From the NCBI GenBank assembly GCA_905233895.1, contig CAJOFL010000005.1:32106-96105 (forward strand): 64,000 nt of DNA, written 5' to 3'. Below the pieces are notes generated by a model. It was not told the origin of the DNA. It was given only the letters and a program-made list of their open reading frames with translations, and did no database searches. Both the position numbers and the translations under genes were made by a program. The stretch comes from an uncultured Bacteroidales bacterium. GTDB lineage: Bacteria; Bacteroidota; Bacteroidia; Bacteroidales; P3. Positions 37,332 to 46,184 of the stretch are shown in pieces (positions within the stretch are counted from its first letter, which is position 1; each line of letters begins with the position of its first letter).

Positions 37332-39554
37332 TTACATACTACTGCATTCTATCAAATATACATAGTTTTTAACTTTCTTTACCTTCTTGCTAAGCTTCCC
37401 TGCCTTTACCTTATTGTTGCCAACAATATCAATACCCAAATCAGAGTTTGCTACCAAACTATATAGGTACGACACCTTTACAGCATAATTGGCATTCTCT
37501 GCCTCAGCATGTTTGGCACATACAACACCTATGACCGTTCCATCGGAATTGAAGAGAGGGCCACCACTATTGCCTGGCTGCACCGCAGCCGATATCTGAT
37601 ACATTGACTCATCACCTTTAAAGCCTGACGCGGCACTAACAATTCCATCAGTAAGCTTTATTTCCTCTCCCATCGAAGTAGTCATAGGATACCCAAGCAC
37701 AAACACTTCATCTCCAACCTCAACGCCCACTTTACCCACGGTATAAGGAATTGACCCCAAGCCTTCAAAATCCTTGTCAACCACCTTGACAACCGACAGG
37801 TCGTGTTCCTTGTCCGATGCCACTACATAACCTTTGTACGACTTCTTCATATTTCCATCTATTCCTCTGATACGGATAGTGTTAGCACCATTAGTCACAT
37901 GATAATTAGTAACGATATATCCATCGGCAATAGCAAAGCCTGTTCCCGACCACTCGGCTTTTCTCACCATATCGTATGCAGATGCTGGCGGATAGTCTTT
38001 TACAAATTCGTAGGTAATGTAGAAATTATACCACCCATTATCGCCTTGGTCAAGCTGAAACTCAAACTTGGACGGGTCTTCGATAGTCACCTTGCCTTCC
38101 GAGGAGAAATTACTTGTCTCCTTAATCTTCATAATTGCATAAGAGTTAGTCTCTCCTATACGGACAAACTTATTAACCCAACGCATCCCTGTTCCATCAG
38201 TACAATGTGCCATAAAACCGCCAACATTATCATCTTTTACAACCGCATAAAACTTTGATGAAGAACCGTTTGTACCCATTACATTAGGATTGTTCCTGTT
38301 TTGATAGAACTGCTTGTTTGTGACATAATAAATACCCTCTATTGGGTCAAGCTCAGCTATCCGCGAATCAAAATATTCAACAAAGTCATTCTTGTCTGGA
38401 CGGTATGGCAAACTTTTCTTGCACATAGGAGCGTCTTTCCATATTATGTTACCCTGCAGGTCATAATATGTAAGACCCCATGCTCCATTTACATAGCTTT
38501 GCACTGCCCGCAATTTTGAACCATCCTCATGGAACGCATAAATGTACTCATCATTTGTCGGCGCAACAATCTCATTGCCGACGCTGTCTATGAAGCCCCA
38601 TTTATCGTCCTTCTTCACAGGAGCCACCCCTCCTATAAATTCTCCAATATAATCATAATTTGTGCTAATGACCACGTTGCCCATGGTGTCTATCTTCGAT
38701 GCCTTGCCTGCCTTTATAATTGTGGCAAGACCACCATCGTCAAACCAATGAAATTCATCCGCATCAATGGAGCATACTTTCTCTCCCCTGCCATTGACAA
38801 GGCATTTCTTCCCTTCCAAAACAACAGCTGCCCTATCGTACCTAAAAGCAGAAAGTGAACTATCAACCGAAAACAATTGTTTCCCTGACTTGTCAATATA
38901 GTACCACGTCTTTCCCTGTCTAACTCGCGCAATGCCCTCCTCTGAAAAAGTACGAGCGTAGTCATATATTGTATCTATAACCATATTGCCATTCACATCC
39001 ACATACCCCCATTTTTCATGTATCTTTACTGCCCATAGACCATTATGGAATCCTAAGATACTATCATACTGCGTTCCTATTGTATCTCCATTCTTGTCAG
39101 CAATATAAAAGCTTTTCCAATCCTCAATAAGTAAATATACACTATCGCCATCTTGGATAATTCCTGTACTATAATGAGTGGCAGGAACAACAATTGCGCC
39201 ATTCTTATTGACAATTCCATCTCTAGCATAGCCACAACTTATACGTGCAAAACTACCTGCAAAAACACTTGTATAAGCCACAGAGTCACCTAATTCACAC
39301 ACAAATATTCCCGCGGTGTCAACAAAACCCTTCTTTTCACCAACCGTAACGAAGCACAACCCATCTGTAAAGTAAAGGTTTGCATAATCAAACTGCGGTT
39401 CTATGGCAATATTGCCGTGCACATCCATGAAGCCATACTTTTCACCAACCATTATTCGGTACAGTGTACCGTCTTCGCTCGTATTGTTTTTCGAAGTGCA
39501 CGCCGCCACCAAACACAGGAGCATGGCAACTACAATAATCTTCACCCTGTTCAT
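37332..39554 (-). CDS. Lipoprotein with WG repeats and C-terminal trypsin-like (DegP/HtrA-type) protease domain
   Basis: MNRVKIIVVAMLLCLVAACTSK lipobox; repeated GEKYGFMDVHGNIAIEPQFDYA / EKWGYVDVNGNMVIDTIYDYA; protease motifs GTGFAIADGYIVTNYHV, EHDLSVVKV, QPGNSGGPL. Confidence 0.85.
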   Translation of the reverse strand: MNRVKIIVVAMLLCLVAACTSKNNTSEDGTLYRIMVGEKYGFMDVHGNIAIEPQFDYANLYFTDGLCFVTVGEKKGFVDTAGIFVCELGDSVAYTSVFAGSFARISCGYARDGIVNKNGAIVVPATHYSTGIIQDGDSVYLLIEDWKSFYIADKNGDTIGTQYDSILGFHNGLWAVKIHEKWGYVDVNGNMVIDTIYDYARTFSEEGIARVRQGKTWYYIDKSGKQLFSVDSSLSAFRYDRAAVVLEGKKCLVNGRGEKVCSIDADEFHWFDDGGLATIIKAGKASKIDTMGNVVISTNYDYIGEFIGGVAPVKKDDKWGFIDSVGNEIVAPTNDEYIYAFHEDGSKLRAVQSYVNGAWGLTYYDLQGNIIWKDAPMCKKSLPYRPDKNDFVEYFDSRIAELDPIEGIYYVTNKQFYQNRNNPNVMGTNGSSSKFYAVVKDDNVGGFMAHCTDGTGMRWVNKFVRIGETNSYAIMKIKETSNFSSEGKVTIEDPSKFEFQLDQGDNGWYNFYITYEFVKDYPPASAYDMVRKAEWSGTGFAIADGYIVTNYHVTNGANTIRIRGIDGNMKKSYKGYVVASDKEHDLSVVKVVDKDFEGLGSIPYTVGKVGVEVGDEVFVLGYPMTTSMGEEIKLTDGIVSAASGFKGDESMYQISAAVQPGNSGGPLFNSDGTVIGVVCAKHAEAENANYAVKVSYLYSLVANSDLGIDIVGNNKVKAGKLSKKVKKVKNYVYLIECSSM

Positions 39555-39660
39555 GTTATTTCTTTTTAGTTCACACCACGACCCGATGGTACCTCCATAA
39601 TACAAGAAAGTGGAGCCAATCCATTTTACCCTTATTTGTGATTGAAGGGCTGGACTCCCT

Positions 39661-39783
39661 GTTGTAATTAATAAGGTGGAATGAATCGCCCCACAGGATA
39701 CAAACAATCCAATAGGAGCATTCATCTTCCCCTTATCCCATTACAACATTAAGAAGTGTCCAGTTTCTCAATCGCGGGATAAG
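39661..39783 (-). promoter_or_regulatory. Structured 5' leader with competing helices upstream of the WG/protease lipoprotein
   Basis: Nested GTTGTAAT/ATTACAAC, ATAAGG/CCTTAT, ATGAAT/ATTCAT; alternative CTTATCCC/GGGATAAG. Confidence 0.4.
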
Positions 39784-39833
39784 CGAAAATGCGCTTTCTT
39801 TCGACAAACGGATTACTCCTCCGTTTGCGACTG

Positions 39834-39864
39834 CAAAGATACAACTATTTTCTCAATCTGCAAA
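39834..39864 (-). promoter_or_regulatory. Bacteroidetes-type promoter (-7 TATCTTTG, 19-bp spacer, -33 TTTG)
   Basis: CAAAGATA 39834-39841 and CAAA 39861-39864 on the plus strand. Confidence 0.65.
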
Positions 39865-39912
39865 AAATTAATTTTCATGGTGTCATTTTTTTGTGTATTT
39901 TTGCATTTGATT

Positions 39913-40353
39913 ATGAACCCACAACAAGACATACAGGTGCGTCAGCGCGATGACGGGCGGAGCGAAGTGCTCGACCCGGTGCGGCGGCGTTGGGTGGCAC
40001 TCACTCCCGAGGAGTGTGTGCGCCAGCAGACCATCCGGTTGCTGCACGACCGCTACGGATACCCGTTGGAGTTGATGCAGGTGGAGGGTTCGATTTCCCT
40101 CGGAAGTCTTTCGCGCCGCTGCGATATAATCGTTTTTTCACCCGATGGCCACCCATGGATGATAGTAGAGTGTAAGCGTCCAAATGTTAAAATTACCCAG
40201 AAAACAGTCGATCAGGCATGCCGTTACAACACCGTATTGAAAGTACCATATCTGGTGCTAGCTAACGGTCGGAATATCATTGCAATAAGTGTTGATTTTG
40301 ATGTCGGAAAATTGACTGTTTTGCCCGACATTCCGAAAAAAAATTTCACCTGA
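39913..40353 (+). CDS. Standalone type I restriction HsdR N-terminal-like domain protein
   Basis: LSRRCDIIVFSPDGHPWMIVECKRPNVKITQKTVDQACRYNTVLKVPYLVLANGRN, PD-(D/E)xK-like D...ECK. Confidence 0.75.
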   Translation: MNPQQDIQVRQRDDGRSEVLDPVRRRWVALTPEECVRQQTIRLLHDRYGYPLELMQVEGSISLGSLSRRCDIIVFSPDGHPWMIVECKRPNVKITQKTVDQACRYNTVLKVPYLVLANGRNIIAISVDFDVGKLTVLPDIPKKNFT

Positions 40354-40399
40354 AATGTTAAAAAGTGAAACAAAATAGCCCTCTCGTCGTCATATAATT

Positions 40400-40858
40400 A
40401 TGAATAGCGCTGAAAAACGCCGTTTGATAGAGGAAAACTACCTCGATTTCTTCAGTTTCGCTTTGGCGATGCTGCGGAACGTCGATGATGCGAAGGATGC
40501 GGTGCAGGAGGCGCTGGTTCAAGTGCTGACAAAAAGGCATGTCGACAATATGTTGAGCTATACCTATGCTGCGATACGCAACCAGGCGATTGACACTATT
40601 CGTAGGCGCAGAAAGGTGTTACCGCTTGACGATAAGGTGGCGGAACGGGTGGATGATCAGGCTTCGCGCCTTGAATTAGTGGGCCGATTGTACGAAGAGT
40701 TGCCAGAGGCCTTGAAGGCGTTGGTGGAATTGCATGATATTGAAGGGTATTCAATAGCCGAGCTATCCATCATTACCAACCTCAGCAGAAGTACACTAAG
40801 CCGACGTTTGGACGAGGCACATTACACGATAAAGAAACAAATGGAAGGAAAAAAATGA
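40400..40858 (+). CDS. ECF-type RNA polymerase sigma factor
   Basis: DFFSFALAMLRNVDDAKDAVQEALVQVLTK...LPEALKALVELHDIEGYSIAELSIITNLSRSTLSRRLDEA. Confidence 0.85.
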   Translation: MNSAEKRRLIEENYLDFFSFALAMLRNVDDAKDAVQEALVQVLTKRHVDNMLSYTYAAIRNQAIDTIRRRRKVLPLDDKVAERVDDQASRLELVGRLYEELPEALKALVELHDIEGYSIAELSIITNLSRSTLSRRLDEAHYTIKKQMEGKK

Positions 40859-41367
40859 AGAACGACACTTTGCAACAATTGCTGGCCAAGTACCAACAAG
40901 GTAAGATTTCCGAAGGGGAACTTGAGCGGCTTAACATCCTCACCCATAAGGACGAGGTGCTGGGCGCTGCAACGAATCGTGCGCACACAATCATCCGTCG
41001 GCGTACGGTGCGCAATGTTAGTCTGGTATGTGCGGCGTTGACACTCGTGGGCGCAGGGGTTTGGCTGTTACGTCCGGCTGAAAAGTCGCCGTTGATTGCT
41101 GAGCTGAACCCAGTTGAATCCACGGCAATAGAAGAAGTGGCTGTCCGCGAGGATGTTGTTGTACCTCTGCAGAAGCCTGCCTCCAAGAAGGTTTCTTTGC
41201 CGGATGAGGAATGGATTGTGGCGCAAAACACAGCGATAAATAAGGCAGAGACACAGGAAATCGACATTGCTGAACCGTTGAACCGCGATGAACCTACGGT
41301 TGTTTGCAACAATCAGTGTGATGCCGACTCGGTAATCAATGATATATGGAAATTCCTTACTGCATGA
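40855..41367 (+). CDS. Single-pass membrane protein, possible anti-sigma factor
   Basis: ATG overlaps the sigma-factor stop; cytoplasmic N-terminus then TM VSLVCAALTLVGAGVWLL. Confidence 0.5.
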   Translation: MKNDTLQQLLAKYQQGKISEGELERLNILTHKDEVLGAATNRAHTIIRRRTVRNVSLVCAALTLVGAGVWLLRPAEKSPLIAELNPVESTAIEEVAVREDVVVPLQKPASKKVSLPDEEWIVAQNTAINKAETQEIDIAEPLNRDEPTVVCNNQCDADSVINDIWKFLTA

Positions 41368-41828
41368 AACGTCTTTTTTTGCTGCTCCTTTTATTGGCCG
41401 TTGCTGTTGTCGGACAGGCACAGAGCGACCTGTATGAACGGTATGCCGGCCAGCCAGGGGTGAAGGTGGCATCTGTCACGGGCTTTCCGCTCGACAGCTC
41501 ATCGCATGTTGATGTTATCCTGGTGGAAGCCGAAGATGATGCCGGTTGGGCCTGGATGCGGCAGGAATTCCTTATTGTTGAGTTGATGCCTGAACAGCAG
41601 GCTTCGTTGCGAGAAGGCGATGATGTCGTTTTTTTCGCCCGTCGTAGCCGTAGTAACCCTCGAGACGGTGTGACGGTTGTTGGCGATAAGGTGGATGTAA
41701 GCTCAAGTTGTTACGTTGGTATTTCGTATCTTCAGCGGGCGGTCTACATATTTTGTGCCGAAAATGAAAGCCAGAGTGATGCTATTGCTACCCTGCTTGT
41801 GAAGAAGATAATGCACAATTCCAAGTAG
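41364..41828 (+). CDS. Exported hypothetical protein
   Basis: MKRLFLLLLLLAVAVVGQAQ signal; coupled to the preceding gene. Confidence 0.55.
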   Translation: MKRLFLLLLLLAVAVVGQAQSDLYERYAGQPGVKVASVTGFPLDSSSHVDVILVEAEDDAGWAWMRQEFLIVELMPEQQASLREGDDVVFFARRSRSNPRDGVTVVGDKVDVSSSCYVGISYLQRAVYIFCAENESQSDAIATLLVKKIMHNSK

Positions 41829-42746
41829 TTACTTTCGGGGATATGCTTTGCAAATGATGTCGGCCTTGTCTGCAAGTGCCAATTCCCCATCAATCCAATG
41901 GATTTTTACACCATTGCGTTCCATTCGACGGAACCATGTCATTTGTCGTTTTGCAAAGCGCCGGATATCGGTGTATAGGTCGCGAAAAAGTTCCTCTTCA
42001 GTACATTGCCCTAATATAAAGCGGGTGCAATGACGGTATTCCAATCCAAATCGAATTAGGCGTTCCGGTGTCACTCCTCTGTCGATTAGTTGTTTCACTT
42101 CGTTCAACATACCGTTGTCGAGTCGTTCCCGCAGGCGTATTCCAATGCGTTCGATGATTGTATCTCGTGGGAAAGCAATACCGAACACCAGATGTTGCAT
42201 TGTTGGCAGGTGCCGAAAAGCATTGGGGTATGATTGACGGTATTCGGCAATTTCAAGTGCACGAAGCAGTCGGTCTCGTGTTTCTGTATCGGTGTGGTTA
42301 TGAAGTGGGATGAGTGATGCCAGTCGTTCGGTCAGTTGTTTATCGCTATACACCTCGAGAGACTTACGGAATTCAGGGTCCACTGGTGCGTCGGGTAGTT
42401 TATATCCACGAATGATAGCATCAAGATAGAGCCCAGTTCCACCGCACATTATCGGAGTTTTCCCACGGTTTACAATCATTTCGAAAGCTTTGGTGAAATC
42501 TCCCATGAAGCGATAGGCATTGTATTCTTCTGTAGGGTCGCAGATGTCAATTATATGATACGGAATATCAATGCCGTGAATATGATAGTCATCCAAATCT
42601 TTCCCCGTTCCAAGGTCCATTCCGCGAAACACTTGGCGCGAATCGGCACTTATCACCTCGCCGTCAAGTCGGTAGGCAACTTCGGCGGCTAATGATGTTT
42701 TTCCTGTGGCTGTAGGACCAAGGATGGTGATTAGCGGTTCACTCAT
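41829..42746 (-). CDS. miaA: tRNA dimethylallyltransferase
   Basis: ITILGPTATGKTSLAAEVAYRLDGEVISADSRQVFRGMDLGTGK. Confidence 0.95.
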   Translation of the reverse strand: MSEPLITILGPTATGKTSLAAEVAYRLDGEVISADSRQVFRGMDLGTGKDLDDYHIHGIDIPYHIIDICDPTEEYNAYRFMGDFTKAFEMIVNRGKTPIMCGGTGLYLDAIIRGYKLPDAPVDPEFRKSLEVYSDKQLTERLASLIPLHNHTDTETRDRLLRALEIAEYRQSYPNAFRHLPTMQHLVFGIAFPRDTIIERIGIRLRERLDNGMLNEVKQLIDRGVTPERLIRFGLEYRHCTRFILGQCTEEELFRDLYTDIRRFAKRQMTWFRRMERNGVKIHWIDGELALADKADIICKAYPRK

Positions 42747-45474
42747 CGAAGAATGTGAGTCGCGAACGTTGCTTGTCGAACTCGTATTCGCCGAACTGAC
42801 GTAAGCCGGTACGGTTGATAATAAACTTGTAGTCAACGTTTTTAACCACTACGACCTCGACGTTCTTGACTCGCTGTTCACCTATTTGCATCTCCTTGAA
42901 GATGATGGTGGCGCGCTCAAGAATATTGCCTTCGGGGTCGAAGCTCTGGTCACGCATGGGGAAGTCGTCCTTGGTGATGCGGCGTTGATATAGGAAGTTC
43001 ATTGCCTCTTCCCACGAAATGGCTACAGGCTCGACGAAGCGTTCGTCAATGAGCATCGTTATTTGTGAACCGTTGATTATTGCATTTATCTCACCTTTGG
43101 TGGAGTTGACCATTGTGACGGGTATGGTGCTCTCGTCGTGGACGATGGTGGGCAGTACCTCTTCGTCTTCGTTATCAAGCGGACGGTTGGTGAGGTCAAT
43201 GACGCGACCTTGCTCGTCGGTGGTTGCTGTGGGAGTGCTGGAAGCAATATTCTCAATAAGACGGCGTGATACGTAGTCATCTCGCAGCACCAGGAATTCG
43301 ATTCGGCGGTTCAGTGAGTGGGCGGCTTGTTGCCGGTCAGGGTCGAGGGTCGCGATGTAATCGCATTCCATTACAGAACCCGCAGAGAAGGTGTATTGTT
43401 TGCCGTTGTAGGTTACGGTCATATCTTTGTCAAGTGTGCGGGGAACGCGTTCTGCGTAGCCTTTGGCCACCAGGCGCTCGCGCTCAATTCCACGGCTAAC
43501 CAGGTAGTCGACTACCGTCTGTGCACGGCGTTGCGAAAGGGTGTCATTGGTAAGGCCGATATATGGCTGGCAGTCGGTATGCGAGCGGATTTCAACCATA
43601 ACGTTGGGATTGTTTACCATTACCAGGTAGAGATCCATCAATGAATCCATGAACTCGCCTTTCAGCTCGGCTTTTGCAAGGTCAAATCCAATCTCAGGAA
43701 GAACAACGGGTTCCTTTGTGACTGGCAGCATACGGAAATCGTGTACGAGAGTTTTGTTTGTGGTGTATCCGCGGGTGCTTTCAGAACCTTCGATGCTGTA
43801 GTAGTCGGTCTTGGAGAGGTACATTTTGTACACCACATCGCGACGAATCTGGGTGCTGTCGAATTTATAGAAGCCCTTTTTGTCGGTCTTGGTTGCAAAT
43901 TCTTTTCCGTCAGAGCCAACAATCTTGATGTTGACACCACTAATGAGCTGCATGGATTTCTCGTCGCGTACGGTGCCTTGGATGGCGTAGTTGAGACCGG
44001 GAAGTTCAAAATAGAATATGTTGTAGTTGATGGGAGGGGTCTTCCCCTTTGCTTGGTTGTTCAGGTGGCGGTTATGGGGGTCGGCGAAGGGGCGGCTGGA
44101 TGAGAAATAGCCGCGTTCGACGATGTTAGCATCGCCAAGGTCGGGATAGAAAATGATGGATGTTTCGTCGTAGGATGAATTTATTGGGATGCCAAGATTT
44201 TGAGGTGTTGACCATTTGCCGTTGCGTCCGAGTTGGCTGGTGAAGAGGTCTTGTCCACCGACACCGGGATGGCCTTCGGATGAGAAGTAGAGAACCGAGT
44301 CGGTGCGGAGCACAGGCATAATCTCTTTTCCTCTAGTGTTGATGATGGAGGTGAGGTTGATTGGACGACCGAAATCATCAGCGGTTGATTTGCGGGTGAC
44401 TTTCCACAGGTCGTAGTCGCCGAATCCTCCCGGCATATCACTCGAGAAATAGAGCGTCAACCCATCGCTAGAGATGGCGGGGTAGAGGTAGTTATAGGCA
44501 GTGTCTCCAAGATTGAGCGCAATAGGATCACCCCATTCGCCAGGTGCAGGTGTGTTGGACTGGTTCTCCTCGGTCTTGCCTTTATTGCCTTTGCCCTTGG
44601 TGCTTTTGGCAGGCGTCTTTGTCTGTTTTTTGCCTTTCTTCTTGTCGAGAGAGGCCGTGTTCTTGATGGACATATAGATGCGGCAGCCTTTGGTTTCGTT
44701 TTCTGCCACGTCGCAGCGCGAGAAGTAAGCGGTATTTCCGTCGGGCGAGAATACAATTTCACCTTCGTTGACTGCGGTGTTCAATTTCCCGCTTTTGTCC
44801 CAAGGTTCCGGATAGGAATTCCAGAGTCCGTTACGGTCTTGATAGACAAAGTAAATGTCGGAATATGCCTGGTCGGTCCAGGGGTCGCGACCCACATTGT
44901 CGCCTTCTCCAAACCGTGAAGTGGTGAAAACCAGTTTGGTCGTGTCGTTTCCGAGGAAGCGGGGAGCCCAGTCGTTATAGTCGGTGCACCAGTCGTCCAT
45001 CTTGGTGATATCGTGGCGAGTGCGGTTGTTGTAGAGTTGGTTGGCGTAAATGAGCGATGATTTGCGTTTTGCAGCATAGGAATCATTCGGCTCCATTTGG
45101 AGGTATTTCTCGTAGTACTCGTCTGCCTCGTCGAATTTGTTCTCAAAACGGCACATTTCGGCCAACTGGAAGTAGAGTTGCCGCTCGGTGTTCTGGTAAC
45201 CTTCATTGGCCAGGCGTTTGTAGATACGTTCGGCGCGCGGGTAGTCGTACATCAGGCGGTAGCACTCGGCCAACTGGTAGTAGACGCGGTTCTTCTCGGC
45301 TTTGTTGTCCTTAATCTTTTCGTAGGCCTTTGTGTATTGTTCGGCAGCTTCTTTGAAGCGGTACTGGTCGAAGAGGTCGTCGGCCTTCTGTGCTATGCTT
45401 TTCTGAGCGTTGGCGGCAGTGGCCACAAAGAGGGCTGCAATAAGCAGCAGGAGACCTTTTTTCAAAATTTTCAT
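42739..45474 (-). CDS. TPR + PD40 + OmpA-family protein with additional C-terminal retropepsin-like domain
   Basis: TPR-like N-terminus, PD40-type repeats (SSDGLTLYFSSDMPGGFGDYDLW), OmpA NPNVMVEIRSHTDCQ...LSQRRAQTVVDYLVSRGI, then ~130 aa tail. Confidence 0.85.
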   Translation of the reverse strand: MKILKKGLLLLIAALFVATAANAQKSIAQKADDLFDQYRFKEAAEQYTKAYEKIKDNKAEKNRVYYQLAECYRLMYDYPRAERIYKRLANEGYQNTERQLYFQLAEMCRFENKFDEADEYYEKYLQMEPNDSYAAKRKSSLIYANQLYNNRTRHDITKMDDWCTDYNDWAPRFLGNDTTKLVFTTSRFGEGDNVGRDPWTDQAYSDIYFVYQDRNGLWNSYPEPWDKSGKLNTAVNEGEIVFSPDGNTAYFSRCDVAENETKGCRIYMSIKNTASLDKKKGKKQTKTPAKSTKGKGNKGKTEENQSNTPAPGEWGDPIALNLGDTAYNYLYPAISSDGLTLYFSSDMPGGFGDYDLWKVTRKSTADDFGRPINLTSIINTRGKEIMPVLRTDSVLYFSSEGHPGVGGQDLFTSQLGRNGKWSTPQNLGIPINSSYDETSIIFYPDLGDANIVERGYFSSSRPFADPHNRHLNNQAKGKTPPINYNIFYFELPGLNYAIQGTVRDEKSMQLISGVNIKIVGSDGKEFATKTDKKGFYKFDSTQIRRDVVYKMYLSKTDYYSIEGSESTRGYTTNKTLVHDFRMLPVTKEPVVLPEIGFDLAKAELKGEFMDSLMDLYLVMVNNPNVMVEIRSHTDCQPYIGLTNDTLSQRRAQTVVDYLVSRGIERERLVAKGYAERVPRTLDKDMTVTYNGKQYTFSAGSVMECDYIATLDPDRQQAAHSLNRRIEFLVLRDDYVSRRLIENIASSTPTATTDEQGRVIDLTNRPLDNEDEEVLPTIVHDESTIPVTMVNSTKGEINAIINGSQITMLIDERFVEPVAISWEEAMNFLYQRRITKDDFPMRDQSFDPEGNILERATIIFKEMQIGEQRVKNVEVVVVKNVDYKFIINRTGLRQFGEYEFDKQRSRLTFFDE

Positions 45475-45699
45475 ATATATATTTTTATTTTTCTATTTAA
45501 GGTATCAATATCATTATCAACCGCTTACCGGCCTTCAGAAGGCTGTTTCGGCGGTTATAATCCGACTGCTAAATTACAACTTTTTTCTGATATGGACAAA
45601 AAAAATCGCGAGAGGGAACTATTTTCCAGTCGTTCAATCATTACTATGACATAGGGTTGACAAAGGGGTTGCTAGCACTCCGCTGAGTGATTACCCTAC

Positions 45700-45738
45700 C
45701 TTAACACGGAGTTATCTCGGACTTAACACGGAGTCATC
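45700..45738. repeat. Two copies of cttaacacggagt(t/c)atc at 22-bp period
   Basis: Direct reading, 45700-45716 and 45722-45738. Confidence 0.8.
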
Positions 45739-45773
45739 CCTATTTTTTTGCCCCCTGTTTGCATCAATTGTTG

Positions 45774-46184
45774 TCACAAAACCAGTTCGGCTATCGAGGT
45801 ATCGGTTTCAGCGAGCCGGAGGCTGTAGAGCCTGACCCCTTCGGGCATCATGGGCATAAGCAGTTCGGCGAAGTGTATAAGCAGATTTTCGGTAGTGGGG
45901 TTGAATGGCACCTTTATCATGTTGGGTAATGGTGCGTTGAATGTACCAAGCGTTGAGTCTTCTTTGAGCACCAACGCATGGTCGAATCGGTCTACAATGG
46001 TATTTTGTACTGTTTTCTTGATACTTCCAAAATCCATAGCCATTCCGTCGGCGTCCAGAGAATTGCTTTCTATTGTGACTTCAAGATGGTAACTGTGTCC
46101 GTGAAGGTTGGCACATTTACCGTTGTAGCCGTCGAGGGCGTGGGCCATCTCGAAAGTGAACTTCTTGGTCAACAGTAGTTTCAT
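45774..46184 (-). CDS. queD: 6-pyruvoyl-tetrahydropterin synthase/QueD family protein
   Basis: [31 protein letters not shown]...[10 protein letters not shown]. Confidence 0.88.
   Translation of the reverse strand: MKLLLTKKFTFEMAHALDGYNGKCANLHGHSYHLEVTIESNSLDADGMAMDFGSIKKTVQNTIVDRFDHALVLKEDSTLGTFNAPLPNMIKVPFNPTTENLLIHFAELLMPMMPEGVRLYSLRLAETDTSIAELVL

Noticed and set aside
45774-46184. Functional link between queD-like and the QueC-like gene at 21.8 kb
   Set aside because: 24 kb apart, different contexts; the QueC-like protein is probably not a queuosine enzyme, so co-occurrence in the window is not evidence.
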